A stretch of 64,000 nucleotides of DNA, taken from assembly GCF_001428105.1 (NCBI RefSeq), contig NZ_LMSJ01000023.1, forward strand, positions 408,929-472,928, written 5' to 3'. Under the pieces are notes generated by a model that saw nothing but the letters and a program-made list of their open reading frames with translations, was not told where the DNA came from and did no database searches. Below, one piece after another: positions 35,134 to 45,179 of the stretch. Every line of letters begins with the position of its first letter. Within the stretch, counting starts at the first letter, position 1. Source of the stretch: Paenibacillus sp. Soil766 (GTDB taxonomy: Bacteria > Bacillota > Bacilli > Paenibacillales > NBRC-103111). A program made the translations under genes and the position numbers.

Positions 35134-36443
35134 TGAATGATATCATCCTCCTTGTAGGATTGCGTTTTGCGGTAATTATAAATGGAAATACCAGCAATCA
35201 AAATGAAAATAATTAGCCCGATTACCGAAGCGAAGTTGTATTGGTTGTTCGTAAGCGTTAGCTTATACAGCCATGTCACAAGCAAATCTGTCGCTCCCGC
35301 GTATTGATAGTTGGATATAAGCGGATTGCCATCTGTGAGCATGAAGATAACGTTGAAGTTATTAATGTTGGAGGCAAATTGCATAATGAGTACCGGAGCT
35401 GCCGAGAACATGACCATGGGCAGTGTGATTTGCCTGAATTTATCCCAAGCCCTGGCTCCATCTACTTCCGCTGATTCATATAAATCTCTTGGTATCGTCG
35501 TCAAAATCCCCGAGACAAGTACCATGATTAACGGCATACCCAGCCATAAATTCACCATAAGCACGGTAAACTTCGCCCATAAAGGGTCTGTTAACCAAGG
35601 TAACCCTTGCAGGCCGAACCATTTTAAATACTGGTTAATCGGACCGAATTCGCTGTTGAGCAAGTTTCGGAAAACAAGCAACGACACCAAGTTAGGAATT
35701 GCGAAAGGAACGATGAGCAGCGTTCGCCACATTTTCTTAAGACGGACATCCTTCTGAGCAACCAACACCGCTACCAATGTGCCTGCTACGTAGGTCGTTG
35801 CCGTTGCCAAAACAGCCCATATCACCGTCCAAGTCAGCACACCATAGAAAGTTCTACTCCACGTTTTGAGTGTGAGCAGGTTCTGGAATATGCGAAATCC
35901 TACCCAATCCAGAAGATTAGCCGGAGGCAGTACCGGGGCAGCGTAATTGGTAAAGGCAATTAGAATACTAAAGATAAGCGGCATCACATTTAGGAAAACA
36001 ACGAAAATGGCAGGGATGGCGAGAATGAGATAAGGAAAATGCCGGTATCGGATATGCCGAAGCGTCTGAGCGAAAGAGTGGGGCTGAGCCCCTCTCTCTC
36101 TCAATCCGGCCACCTTATACGCATCACGCACATTCAGGACATACACAAGTAGAATGAACATCACACCAAGCAAAGAAATGAGTCCCTCCACCATTAGAAA
36201 TACCGAATGATCTCCTGCAACCGGCGTGTAGACATCCCCCGATAGAACGATGGAACGCGGGGTATCCCCCAGTGTGATTAACCCTACAATACGTTGGAAT
36301 CCCTGGGAAACCATGAATGCGACTCCCGCAAGGCCAAAGATAAACAATAGAAATCCTTTGAACAATTGCTTATTGTACCATTGTCCGAAACCCATGAAGA
36401 GGAGGGAGAGCCCTACGGCTTTGCCGGTGTACTTGTTCTGCAT
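35130..36443 (-). CDS. Maltodextrin ABC permease, MalF-like with N-terminal extension
   Basis: This 437-residue permease is longer than CUT1 permeases of about 300 residues. As in MalF proteins, additional N-terminal helices (about 8-40 and 85-110) and a linker precede the transport core. The EAA loop is LYESAEVDGARAWDKFRQIT. It follows the binding protein by 23 bp and overlaps MalG by 4 bp. Confidence 0.92.
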   Translation of the reverse strand: MQNKYTGKAVGLSLLFMGFGQWYNKQLFKGFLLFIFGLAGVAFMVSQGFQRIVGLITLGDTPRSIVLSGDVYTPVAGDHSVFLMVEGLISLLGVMFILLVYVLNVRDAYKVAGLRERGAQPHSFAQTLRHIRYRHFPYLILAIPAIFVVFLNVMPLIFSILIAFTNYAAPVLPPANLLDWVGFRIFQNLLTLKTWSRTFYGVLTWTVIWAVLATATTYVAGTLVAVLVAQKDVRLKKMWRTLLIVPFAIPNLVSLLVFRNLLNSEFGPINQYLKWFGLQGLPWLTDPLWAKFTVLMVNLWLGMPLIMVLVSGILTTIPRDLYESAEVDGARAWDKFRQITLPMVMFSAAPVLIMQFASNINNFNVIFMLTDGNPLISNYQYAGATDLLVTWLYKLTLTNNQYNFASVIGLIIFILIAGISIYNYRKTQSYKEDDIIQ

Positions 36444-36466
36444 GTCGATTGCGCTTCTTTCCTTTT

Positions 36467-37807
36467 TTATTTTTTGGCCGGAGTTGATGCAATTTGTTCT
36501 TTAATCGTTTTCACCGCTTCATCCAACTTCTTGCGCACATCCCCATGATCGTTCCAAATTGCGGTAAATGCCCCTTCCATCGGTGTCCATACATTAGCCG
36601 TTTGAGGGAGTGTTGGCATAGGCTGCGACTGCGCGAATTGCTTGATAAATCCACCTAACAGCGGATCATTCGCAATGAGGGGATCCTGGGACGCCTCTGT
36701 ATTAGCAGGAAGGATGCCCGTTGCTTTAAAATTCTTCAGCGCATTGTCCTTGTTCGTAATGAACTGGGCGAACAGCTTCGCCGCCTTCGGATATTTCGTA
36801 TAGGAATTCACATAGTAGGAGCGGACACCAGAGAACGATATGGCTTTCTTCCCGCCTGGGAAATCAGGCAACGGCATGACGCCAAAGTTGACTTTATCTT
36901 TAAATGAACCGATGGACCATGGTCCGTCAATGTTAAAGGCTAGCTTGCCTTCTTGAAACAATTGCGTTTTCACATCGTAACTCAAATCCTCGACCTTAAC
37001 AGGAAGAATATCATGCAGGCTTTGGTAATATTTAATACCTTCCACAGCTCCATCGCTATTCAGTCCGATATCGCTCGCATCCGTTCCATTTTTGCCAAAC
37101 ATATAACCACCGAACGATGCCATGAAAATGTAGTTGTAATACGTAATCTTCGTCTCCCACATGATGCCATATTTTTTCTTGGCTTGATCATTGAACGTTT
37201 TAGAAAAAGCTATAATATCATCCCATGTCTTCGGCAACTCTTTCACTATGTCTTTATTGTAAAAGAGGGCGTACGTTTCTACCGATTTGGGATACCCGTA
37301 AAGCTTCCCATTATACGAGGAGGCCTCAAGCGCTGTTTTGTCCATGGCCGTTTCCATTTCCTTTTGGAACACATCGTTAGGCAGAACCAGGCCAGCCGTT
37401 ACTGCATTCCCAAGTTTATCGTGAGCGAACATCACCACATCTGCACCAAGTCCTGCCGGTCCATCATTAGCAAGCCTTCCTGCTTGATCAGGGGCAGGGA
37501 CAGACTCCACTTTCACATCGACATTATATTGTTGTTTGAAAGCAGCAGCTAATTCTTTAACAAAAGCAACTTCAGCACCATCCTCCCATACAAGCAGAGA
37601 GGCACCAGGCTCCGGTTTGATAGCAGCATTCGTATTGGCAGCGTTATCATTTTTACCCTTATCTGTTCCTTCAGGCTGCTTGGTTGCTTCATTGGCAGGT
37701 TTCACGGGAGATGAACTTGATGGATTATCACCCGCTATGGATGAACAACCTGTGAGTGAACTCACAACTAGTGTGGCAGTTAGCAGAACTAACATTTTCT
37801 TCTTCAT
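36467..37807 (-). CDS. Maltodextrin-binding lipoprotein, MalE-like
   Basis: This 446-residue solute-binding protein begins MKKKMLVLLTATLVVSSLTGC, a lipoprotein signal, followed by a Ser/Asn/Lys-rich linker. The core shows LLVWEDGAEVAFVKELAAAF and LFQEGKLAFNIDGPWSIGSF, strong signs of maltose/maltodextrin binders. AAGGGG lies about 11 bases before the ATG at 37807; a second ATG three codons earlier is too close to it. It is the first gene of the maltodextrin operon under the divergent LacI regulator. Confidence 0.92.
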   Translation of the reverse strand: MKKKMLVLLTATLVVSSLTGCSSIAGDNPSSSSPVKPANEATKQPEGTDKGKNDNAANTNAAIKPEPGASLLVWEDGAEVAFVKELAAAFKQQYNVDVKVESVPAPDQAGRLANDGPAGLGADVVMFAHDKLGNAVTAGLVLPNDVFQKEMETAMDKTALEASSYNGKLYGYPKSVETYALFYNKDIVKELPKTWDDIIAFSKTFNDQAKKKYGIMWETKITYYNYIFMASFGGYMFGKNGTDASDIGLNSDGAVEGIKYYQSLHDILPVKVEDLSYDVKTQLFQEGKLAFNIDGPWSIGSFKDKVNFGVMPLPDFPGGKKAISFSGVRSYYVNSYTKYPKAAKLFAQFITNKDNALKNFKATGILPANTEASQDPLIANDPLLGGFIKQFAQSQPMPTLPQTANVWTPMEGAFTAIWNDHGDVRKKLDEAVKTIKEQIASTPAKK

Positions 37808-37903
37808 TCGCAGCATTACCCCTTCTATTATCAGATGAAAAGCGACAATACCATTCTGATTATTGATGTGCTATAGTGTAGAGAAAAATAAACAATGACC
37901 TTT

Positions 37904-37921
37904 TAGGAAACCGGTTTCCTA
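37904..37921. promoter_or_regulatory. Perfect 18-bp LacI operator (TAGGAAACCGGTTTCCTA)
   Basis: A perfect palindrome centred on CCGG, midway between the divergent binding-protein and LacI genes. It overlaps the expected transcription start of the maltodextrin operon. Its GAAAC/GTTTC arms are those of MalR-type LacI proteins. Confidence 0.8.
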
Positions 37922-37926
37922 GATTT

Positions 37927-37955
37927 AAAATAACATATCCGTTTTCGTAAATCAA
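37927..37955 (-). promoter_or_regulatory. Promoter candidate of the maltodextrin operon
   Basis: On the minus strand TTGATT (37950-37955) and TATTTT (37927-37932) are 17 bp apart. The start point would fall at about 37920, on the LacI palindrome, so the repressor would block initiation. Confidence 0.5.
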
Positions 37956-37982
37956 ACTATTTTTTTGAGCGTTGGGGGAACT

Positions 37983-38999
37983 ATGAGTAAAATTACAATT
38001 AATGATATTGCCAAAGCTGCCAATGTCGCGAAATCTACCGTATCGAAAGTATTGAACGATTCTCCTACGATACCGGAAGCAACCAAGATAAAAATTAGAG
38101 ATATCATGAAAGAAATGAATTACATCCCGAGCAGTATTGCAACCCAATTGGCTAAACAAAGCAGCTTCAATATCGGCGTGCTGATTGATATGTCACGAAA
38201 ACATGATTTCTTGAATCATTTCTTTTATACCATTATCGGTGGGATAGAAAATGTGATTGGCACACTAAATTATGAACTAACCATCTGCAATTCTCATGCC
38301 CAGAGTGAAAATAACTTCTTGGAACGACTCGTTTTGAATAAAAAAGTAGACGGTCTCATTATGGATAACACGATTCTAACCGCGTCGCTAGCTCAGCAAT
38401 TGAATGATTTGCGATTCCCCTTCGTATCACTTGGCGGTTTAGCAGGTGTCGATTCGGTGAGTTGGGTAGATATCGATAATATCCAGGGAGCGGGGATGAT
38501 CACCGAACATCTATTACAGCAGGGATACAACAACTTCGCCTTTATTGGCGGTGAGACGCATAGTCCCCTCTTCAAAAACCGATACGAAGGCGTGAAGCGG
38601 ACGCTTCAACGAGTCGGTAAAACGATCCGTGGCGACCACCTTAAGACGGGTTTCGCTAACGAAGAGAACGGCTACCGCCTGATGCAGGAACTGCTGGCAC
38701 AAGCCTCTCCGCCTGATGCGGTTGTTTGTATTAACAATTACACCGCCTTCGGTGTATTAAAGGCCATACGTGAGCATGGGCTGTCTGTACCGGATGAGAT
38801 CGGAATTGTTACGTTCGACAATTACCCGCTTGCCCCCTATACAACTCCACCACTCACTTGCCTCGATCTGGACACTTTCGAGCTGGGGGTCACCGCGGGG
38901 ACCATGCTGACGCAACGGATTGCCGATCCTCATACACCCGTAGAAATCAGATCAATCGAACCTAGTTTGATTATTCGTGAATCGACCCGTAGACAGTAA
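37983..38999 (+). CDS. LacI-family regulator of maltodextrin genes (MalR-like)
   Basis: This 338-residue protein has an N-terminal LacI helix-turn-helix (ITINDIAKAANVAKSTVSKVLND) and a sugar-binding sensor domain ending SLIIRESTR. GGGGGA precedes the ATG at 37983; the frame extends six codons further with no better start. It is divergent from the maltodextrin operon with a perfect operator between them, so it is very likely the maltose-responsive repressor of both. Confidence 0.92.
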   Translation: MSKITINDIAKAANVAKSTVSKVLNDSPTIPEATKIKIRDIMKEMNYIPSSIATQLAKQSSFNIGVLIDMSRKHDFLNHFFYTIIGGIENVIGTLNYELTICNSHAQSENNFLERLVLNKKVDGLIMDNTILTASLAQQLNDLRFPFVSLGGLAGVDSVSWVDIDNIQGAGMITEHLLQQGYNNFAFIGGETHSPLFKNRYEGVKRTLQRVGKTIRGDHLKTGFANEENGYRLMQELLAQASPPDAVVCINNYTAFGVLKAIREHGLSVPDEIGIVTFDNYPLAPYTTPPLTCLDLDTFELGVTAGTMLTQRIADPHTPVEIRSIEPSLIIRESTRRQ

Positions 39000-39044
39000 A
39001 CATGAGAAAAAGTGCTTTGGATTCCTGTAAAAGATGAAATAAAA

Positions 39045-39086
39045 AAAGGAACACTTAATCCCGTAATGGGTTCGTGTTCCTTTTTC
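39045..39086. terminator. Bidirectional terminator between LacI and exporter genes
   Basis: AAAAAGGAACAC and GTGTTCCTTTTT enclose an inner CCC/GGG pair, with A and T runs on both ends. It lies between the stops of convergent genes. Confidence 0.85.
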
Positions 39087-39124
39087 TGAATCTATTAGTG
39101 AATACTCCTATTATTAATGGAATA

Positions 39125-40558
39125 TCAATGCATCGCATTCATCGTCGCATGCTTAACGACGACACGACGGATGAAGAACGCCGCGGCTAGCCCGAGGAGT
39201 GTAACCGTCATTGCGAACATGAACACGTTCTGGGAACCGAACATCATGGCTTTAGCCATCTCGGCCGGCTCACTCGGCATCGGGGAGCTGATCAAATACT
39301 TTTCCATGCCCTTGGTAAGAATGCTGATTGCGACTGCCGTTCCGATCGCACCTGCGACCTGTTGCAGCGTGTTCATGACTGCCGTTCCATGCGGGTAAAG
39401 TTCTGGCGGCAGTTGGTTAAGCCCGTTCGTCTGCGCCGGCATCCATACCATGGATATACCAATCATGAGACCAATATGCAAGGTAACGATAAAGGCTACA
39501 GAAGAGGCAACTGATATACTGGAAAAAAACCATAACATCACCGCTACGATGGCAAGGCCGGGGATAACAAGCCACTTAGGCCCGTACTTATCGAACAAGC
39601 GTCCCATGCGCGGCGACAAGATACCATTCAACGCACTGCCTGGCAGCAGCATGAGCCCGGTAGCAAACGCGGATAGTTTCATCCCGTTCTGCAGATACAT
39701 CGGTAAAATAATCATACTCGATAAGATAATCATCATACACGAAAGCACAAGAAGCAGCCCCACAATAAACATAGGGTACTTGAAGACTCGCAAGTTCATC
39801 ATCGGCCCACGCATGAACATCTGGCGAAGTGTGAACAATACAAGCGCGATTAGGCCGATAACGATCGATGAGAGCACGATCGCACTAGTCCAGCCTCCAT
39901 CCCCTTCGCCTGCCTTACTGAAACCAAAGACTACGCCGCCGAAGCCTAGTGATGACAAAATAATGGACAATGGATCAATCCTCGGTCTTGTGACCTCAGT
40001 GACGTTTTCCAGGAATTTCAATCCTATCAACAACCCTATGACCAAAAAAGGAAGAGACAGCCAAAAAATGTAGTGCCATGTTAAATATTCAATTAAAAGA
40101 CCCGCCACAGTAGGGCCAGTCGCCGGTGCGAACATGATGACGAGACCAACGAAGCCCATCGCTGCCCCGCGCTGCTCTGGAGGGTAAACTACGAGAATCG
40201 TATTAAACATGAGCGGAATCAATAAACCCATGCCGGCTGCCTGCAGAACGCGAGCGACCATCAGCATTTCAAAATTGAAAGCAAGCGCTGCAATCAATGT
40301 CCCAACGATCGAGCTTACAAGCGAAACAATGAATAGCTGCCTAGTAGTCATCCATTGTAGCAGTAAACCTGTCATCGGCATCAGAATTCCGAGAGTCAGC
40401 AAAAAGCCTGTCGTTAACCACTGCGCAGTCGCGGCTGAAATTTGGAAAACGTCCATTAAATTACTAATTGCTATGTTGAGTGCTGTCTCGCTGAACATGC
40501 CTACGAAGCCGCAAATGAGCAGAGACGCCATTATAGCCCTCGTATTATATTTCTTCAT
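39125..40558 (-). CDS. MFS drug exporter, DHA2 (EmrB/QacA, LmrB-like) family
   Basis: This 477-residue protein has about 14 hydrophobic helices and the DHA2 signatures FSETALNIAISNLMDVF in helix 1 and RVLQAAGMGLLIPLMFNTI in helix 4. Its length equals LmrB. It should expel toxic lipophilic compounds with proton exchange. The ATG at 40558 has GGAGAGGGAAG upstream; the frame runs nine codons further. It is a single-gene unit, unrelated to its sugar neighbours. No TetR or MarR partner is adjacent. Confidence 0.9.
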   Translation of the reverse strand: MKKYNTRAIMASLLICGFVGMFSETALNIAISNLMDVFQISAATAQWLTTGFLLTLGILMPMTGLLLQWMTTRQLFIVSLVSSIVGTLIAALAFNFEMLMVARVLQAAGMGLLIPLMFNTILVVYPPEQRGAAMGFVGLVIMFAPATGPTVAGLLIEYLTWHYIFWLSLPFLVIGLLIGLKFLENVTEVTRPRIDPLSIILSSLGFGGVVFGFSKAGEGDGGWTSAIVLSSIVIGLIALVLFTLRQMFMRGPMMNLRVFKYPMFIVGLLLVLSCMMIILSSMIILPMYLQNGMKLSAFATGLMLLPGSALNGILSPRMGRLFDKYGPKWLVIPGLAIVAVMLWFFSSISVASSVAFIVTLHIGLMIGISMVWMPAQTNGLNQLPPELYPHGTAVMNTLQQVAGAIGTAVAISILTKGMEKYLISSPMPSEPAEMAKAMMFGSQNVFMFAMTVTLLGLAAAFFIRRVVVKHATMNAMH

Positions 40559-40702
40559 ATTAATTTCACTTCCCTCTCCTGACAACTATTTTGAATAGTT
40601 CTCTATCTACACCGTTCCGATATAAAATACAACAGAGTGAGCACTTATACAAGTCCAAAAACAAATTAAACAATTTTCTACCCTTCGATTCTATCGTAAA
40701 AA

Positions 40703-40739
40703 CAAAAAAAAGATCAAACAGGCATTTGCCCGTTTGATC
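40703..40739 (-). terminator. Terminator ending the pectin-locus hydrolase genes
   Basis: GATCAAAC and GTTTGATC with inner GGC/GCC form a hairpin followed on the minus strand by eight Ts, downstream of the GH105 gene. Confidence 0.85.
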
Positions 40740-40825
40740 ACCTAGTCACTGCTATTGCCTTCTTTAATAAAACTCATGATACAGCTTCATCAGCGCCCGC
40801 TTCTCAATCCTCGATACATAGGTTG

Positions 40826-41944
40826 CTACTCCATTTGTAATCTTTCCATCTCTACACTAGCCAGCAGAAAAGGCGCCATTCCCATGAATATATCGCTAAC
40901 TACTGCCTCTTGCAGGTAATATTCATAGCTGCCACTTCTATAAGGACTTCCACCAAGACCTGCCCCATGACAAATGCTGTTCACGTGTACACCTAGATCA
41001 TCTTCCTCTACAAGCTCACTAATGAGACCTTGATACCCTTTTTGAGCTACCGAAATGAATGATTTTGAAAGATATTTTAATCGTACACCTTTAGATACAC
41101 TATAGACAAACATACTACTTCCCGATGCCTCCAAATAGTTTAATCCATCTTTTCCACGATCTAACACCTGATACCACAAACCTGTATTTGGATCTTGCAC
41201 CTTCTCTAGCGCGCCTATCAACCTTTCAAAAATACCCATAAGCGTCCCCCGCTGCGGATGATCGATCGGAAAATGCTCCAGCGTATCTACGATCGCCATT
41301 GAATACCAGCCCATGCCCCTGCTCCAGAAATTCCTCGATTTCCCTGTTAAGGCATCGCACCAACGCTGCTCACGGCTTTCATCCCAGCCATGATATAGCA
41401 AGCCAGTGTGTGCATCACGCGTATTCTTTTCAACAAGCAGCAATTGTCTTGCCGCCTCATCGAAAAGCGCCGGAACATCAAAAATCTTCGCATACTCGGC
41501 AATGAAGGGTATCGCCATATAGAGACCGTCGAGCCACATCTGATAAGGATATATCTTTTTATGCCAAAAACCTCCTTCACTTGTTCTGGGATGCCCTTTT
41601 AGTTGAAGAATCAGGTTGGCAGCAGCCTTGGCATATTTCTGTTCAGACGTATTTTTCCAAAGAGAAAAAAGCACTTTACCTTGGTTGATTTGGTCAAGAT
41701 TATAATCTTCCAGCGTATACGTACGGATAGAACCGTCCTCTTGTACGAATAAATTCATATGCTTTCTAACGTATGTCTCGTATGAGTCATCTCCCGTCTG
41801 CTCACCTACATGAAGCAAAGCCTTTAATGTCATGCCATTCACATACATCCAACGTTGCTCCAACTCTGGATGAAAACCTTGTTCATTTGAGTTTCTCATA
41901 ATGGTTTTTGCAGTTTTCACTGACCAATTTACGTTATTGTTCAT
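40826..41944 (-). CDS. GH105 unsaturated (rhamno)galacturonyl hydrolase, YteR-like
   Basis: This 372-residue protein is the same length as YteR (373) and has an alpha6/alpha6 barrel look. D139 in YPYQMWLDGLYMA matches the catalytic Asp of YteR. It should take the unsaturated uronic acid off the non-reducing end of lyase-made oligosaccharides, here inside the cell, as no signal peptide is present. The ATG at 41944 follows AAAGGAACAG; the frame runs ten codons further. It is the last gene of the pectin locus and completes the work begun by the secreted lyase. Confidence 0.92.
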   Translation of the reverse strand: MNNNVNWSVKTAKTIMRNSNEQGFHPELEQRWMYVNGMTLKALLHVGEQTGDDSYETYVRKHMNLFVQEDGSIRTYTLEDYNLDQINQGKVLFSLWKNTSEQKYAKAAANLILQLKGHPRTSEGGFWHKKIYPYQMWLDGLYMAIPFIAEYAKIFDVPALFDEAARQLLLVEKNTRDAHTGLLYHGWDESREQRWCDALTGKSRNFWSRGMGWYSMAIVDTLEHFPIDHPQRGTLMGIFERLIGALEKVQDPNTGLWYQVLDRGKDGLNYLEASGSSMFVYSVSKGVRLKYLSKSFISVAQKGYQGLISELVEEDDLGVHVNSICHGAGLGGSPYRSGSYEYYLQEAVVSDIFMGMAPFLLASVEMERLQME

Positions 41945-42013
41945 CTGTTCCTTTCGCCTTCCTTCTAAGCGCATGACAAATATTTATATTAAATGAGTAC
42001 GCAAACATGAAAG

Positions 42014-45000
42014 TTAATAATGCAACCAATCTACATCAGCGTAACCGTTGCCAGTTCCTGTACCCTGACGGATGCAGAACAGACCGACTTTGGCCCCCAC
42101 CCAGCCGCCGGGAACCGCCTCGAAGGAGTCGCCAATCGGCGAATAAGAGATGCCGTCCAAGCTATACTCAAACGTACATAAGGCTTCCAGTACGACATTG
42201 ACGCGGAGGTACACCGTGTTCACACTGGCCGGAAGCGATCGTTCAGCCTGTATTTCCTCAGATGATCCCTTCATACTCCCCCGCCCCTGCACGAAAACAA
42301 GCTTCATTCCACTCGAAGCAGGCTGCAACGCAAGATAACAATAATCATGACCGAATATTGTTAATCCAGCGAGCTCGTTCTGGTTCGCTGAAGCAAACGT
42401 CAGCTTCGTAGTCGCCGTAAAAACCGGGGCAGGGAACTTCTGACACAGCACATTCGGCGCCGGGTAGAGCGTGCGTACGCCTGTTGGAAGCTCCTGCGCA
42501 TACAACCGTAAATGCCCTGGCTTCGCGTGCAGGGAGTACCATTCCGGCCTAGCATTCCCCTGCCACTGCCATTGCAAGCCAAGGACCTGGCTGTCGAAGT
42601 TATCGCTCGTCGCCGGAACGGCAAACGGCCATTCACGCCCAACATTCGGCTTCGCAAGCTCAAGCACAGGTTCGCCGATCCCGTCCCCGTTCGTATCAAT
42701 ACCCATGATCGGCCAGTCGTCAGCCCACTGCATCGGCTGCAAATGAACGATTCGCCCGTACGCTTCGCAGTCCTGGAAGTGAACGAACCACGATTCCCCA
42801 GAATCGAGGTCGACGTAGCCGCCCTGATGCGGACCGTTTACCTCCGTGTCGCCTTGGTGCAGGACGATTTTATCCTCATAAGGCCCCATAATGTGCTTTG
42901 AACGGAAAATAGCCTGCCAACCTGTCGGCACGCCCCCTGCCGGTGCAAAGATGTAATAGTAATCGCCACGCTTATAAAGCTTCGGTCCCTCCAGCGTAGG
43001 ATGCGCCTGCGTGCCATCGAATACGATCTCTCCATCGTCCAGCAACGATGTTCCCTCCGGATGCATACGGCACATCTTGAGCTTATGTTTGATCCCAGAG
43101 CGGCTATTGGCAAACGCATGAACCAAATACGCCCGGCCATCATCGTCCCAGAACGGACATGGATCAATCCATCCTTTGACTTCTTTTACCATATGCAGCG
43201 GTGTCCAAGGCCCCGCAGGATCTACAGCCGTCGTCATATAAATGCCCTCATCCGGCGCGCTGAAAAAGATCCAAAATTTCCCCTCATGGTATCGGATACT
43301 CGGCGCCCAAACGCCATCGCCATGCCGAACGCCATCGTCATAGCCCCCGGGAAGTCTATCCACCGCATGCCCGATCAGCGTCCAATTCACGAGATCTTTC
43401 GAGTGCAGAACTGGAAGCCCTGGCGAGCTGGCAAAGCTGGAAGCCGTCATATAGAAATCTTCCCCGACACGCACGATATCCGGGTCCGAGTAGTCTGCGT
43501 ACAGAATTGGATTACGAAACCGCCCATTACCCAGATCGGCATACCAAGCTGAAGTTTGCACAACCTTGGTCTGAACCTCGTCCCCTTCCCGTACAAGGCG
43601 AAGAGTCGGTGCTGTCAGCGGATCGCGGCAGATGATCCCAGAAGACAAATTACCGGACACCGCCACCATCGTGTCTTGCCCCTGCGCTCCCGTTCCGCTT
43701 AAACGTGTCAGTTCTACGTCTTGGCACTGGTGCAGCTTCACCAGCGGTCCCTCCTCGGTGTGCAACTGGAGGTCTTCCAATTTAAGCTTCTTCGCGTTGT
43801 TGCATACGACACCCGTCTGTGCTGTCGCGTTGTAATTGTAGACGGACACGCCTTCAAGCGGCATTTCCGAGAGTCCATTAACTAAAAAGGCATGCTCCGC
43901 GCCTGTACAATCCATATCCCTAAACGTAATATCGCGGAACACCGGTGTTTCCTCCGTAACCGCATACCGATTTTCCTGCATAATCCCTGAACCTTCTACC
44001 CCAGCATAAAAGAGATTGAAGGAGATGGCGTCACCGACAATATCCGTCATACGAATCCGTTCGACTAGAATATCCTCGACGACGCCTCCGCGCCCGCGGG
44101 CGCTTTTGAAGCGAAGCCCGATATCCGTCCCCATGAATGTGCAATCACTGATATGAACGCGCCGGACACCGCCGGACATCTCGCTACCGATGACGAAACC
44201 GCCGTGTCCATGATAGACAGTGCAGTGCTTAATCGTGACGTATTCGCACGGCATGCCTAGCGCGCGTCCGGGTGCGTCTTTGCCCGATTTCAAGCAGATC
44301 GCATCGTCCCCTACGTCGAACGTGCACCCTTCGATGATCGCGTAGCGACAGGACTCTAGGTCAAGTCCGTCCCCGTTTTGGGCGAACCATGGATTCCTTA
44401 CCGTGACATGGCGGATGGTAACATGTTCAGACCCCCACGGATGCAGATTCCACGCCGCCGAGTTCTGAAACGTCGGACCCTCAAGCAGAATACGGCTGCA
44501 TCTCCGGAAGCTAAGTAGATTCGGACGCAAATAATCGCGATACGGCAAGTAAGCTTCCACATCCTGCTGACCTTCCTGTATCAACCGCTCGACATTGGCG
44601 CGCCCCGCCATCGCCGCCTTGGACGGCCACCACATCTCGTCCGCTTCATCGACGATGCCGCCAGAGCCGACTAGACGCTCCCACTGGAGATCCGTCATTT
44701 TCCAACGCTTTACAGGCCGCCACGCTTCGCCTCCTCCGTCAAAAACACCTTGCCCCGTCAGCGCAATATGTTCCACGCCCTCCGCATTCAGCGGGGATTG
44801 ACAACGGACCGACGGCTTCCCTTCGAAAGTGGACGCGATCAGCGAATAATCCTCAAATCGCTTGCTGAACAGCACGACGGCCCCAATCTCCGTATGCAGC
44901 TCCAATCGACTCGTGAGTGTAAGCGGTCCAGTTAACCATAACCCTGCCGAAATGTTCACCTTGCCTCCACCCGCTTGCGAACACGCCTCAATCGCCTGGC

Positions 45001-45145
45001 GAAAAGCTTCCGTATTGTCGGTTCGTCCATCGCCTACCGCACCGAAATCCGTCAAGTTCACCGTAAAATCAGGAATTTCCGGAAGCAGCACTTCCGGCAT
45101 CTCCCATTTGGGAGCAGCAATCTTCTCCAGCATCGTTGTCATCAT
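42014..45145 (-). CDS. GH28-GH43 fusion: polygalacturonase-type plus arabinofuranosidase/xylosidase-type
   Basis: In this 1043-residue protein, residues about 28-480 form a GH28 beta-helix with catalytic aspartates D259/D262 (NGDGLDLE), D280/D281 (GDD), His near 313-315 (HGHGG) and K347 (RFKS). Residues about 543-830 form a GH43 five-bladed propeller with base D554 (YSDPD), D661 (GWIDPCPF) and acid E719 (TLEGPKL). A beta-sandwich follows to the end. No signal peptide is present, so it probably trims imported pectin oligomers, with a galacturonic or rhamnogalacturonan backbone and arabinose or xylose side groups. AGAGAGG precedes several close ATGs, so the start may shift by 1-4 codons. Confidence 0.9.
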   Translation of the reverse strand: MMTTMLEKIAAPKWEMPEVLLPEIPDFTVNLTDFGAVGDGRTDNTEAFRQAIEACSQAGGGKVNISAGLWLTGPLTLTSRLELHTEIGAVVLFSKRFEDYSLIASTFEGKPSVRCQSPLNAEGVEHIALTGQGVFDGGGEAWRPVKRWKMTDLQWERLVGSGGIVDEADEMWWPSKAAMAGRANVERLIQEGQQDVEAYLPYRDYLRPNLLSFRRCSRILLEGPTFQNSAAWNLHPWGSEHVTIRHVTVRNPWFAQNGDGLDLESCRYAIIEGCTFDVGDDAICLKSGKDAPGRALGMPCEYVTIKHCTVYHGHGGFVIGSEMSGGVRRVHISDCTFMGTDIGLRFKSARGRGGVVEDILVERIRMTDIVGDAISFNLFYAGVEGSGIMQENRYAVTEETPVFRDITFRDMDCTGAEHAFLVNGLSEMPLEGVSVYNYNATAQTGVVCNNAKKLKLEDLQLHTEEGPLVKLHQCQDVELTRLSGTGAQGQDTMVAVSGNLSSGIICRDPLTAPTLRLVREGDEVQTKVVQTSAWYADLGNGRFRNPILYADYSDPDIVRVGEDFYMTASSFASSPGLPVLHSKDLVNWTLIGHAVDRLPGGYDDGVRHGDGVWAPSIRYHEGKFWIFFSAPDEGIYMTTAVDPAGPWTPLHMVKEVKGWIDPCPFWDDDGRAYLVHAFANSRSGIKHKLKMCRMHPEGTSLLDDGEIVFDGTQAHPTLEGPKLYKRGDYYYIFAPAGGVPTGWQAIFRSKHIMGPYEDKIVLHQGDTEVNGPHQGGYVDLDSGESWFVHFQDCEAYGRIVHLQPMQWADDWPIMGIDTNGDGIGEPVLELAKPNVGREWPFAVPATSDNFDSQVLGLQWQWQGNARPEWYSLHAKPGHLRLYAQELPTGVRTLYPAPNVLCQKFPAPVFTATTKLTFASANQNELAGLTIFGHDYCYLALQPASSGMKLVFVQGRGSMKGSSEEIQAERSLPASVNTVYLRVNVVLEALCTFEYSLDGISYSPIGDSFEAVPGGWVGAKVGLFCIRQGTGTGNGYADVDWLHY

Positions 45146-45179
45146 CGTACCTCTCTCATCTCCAAGATATTTACCCTAA

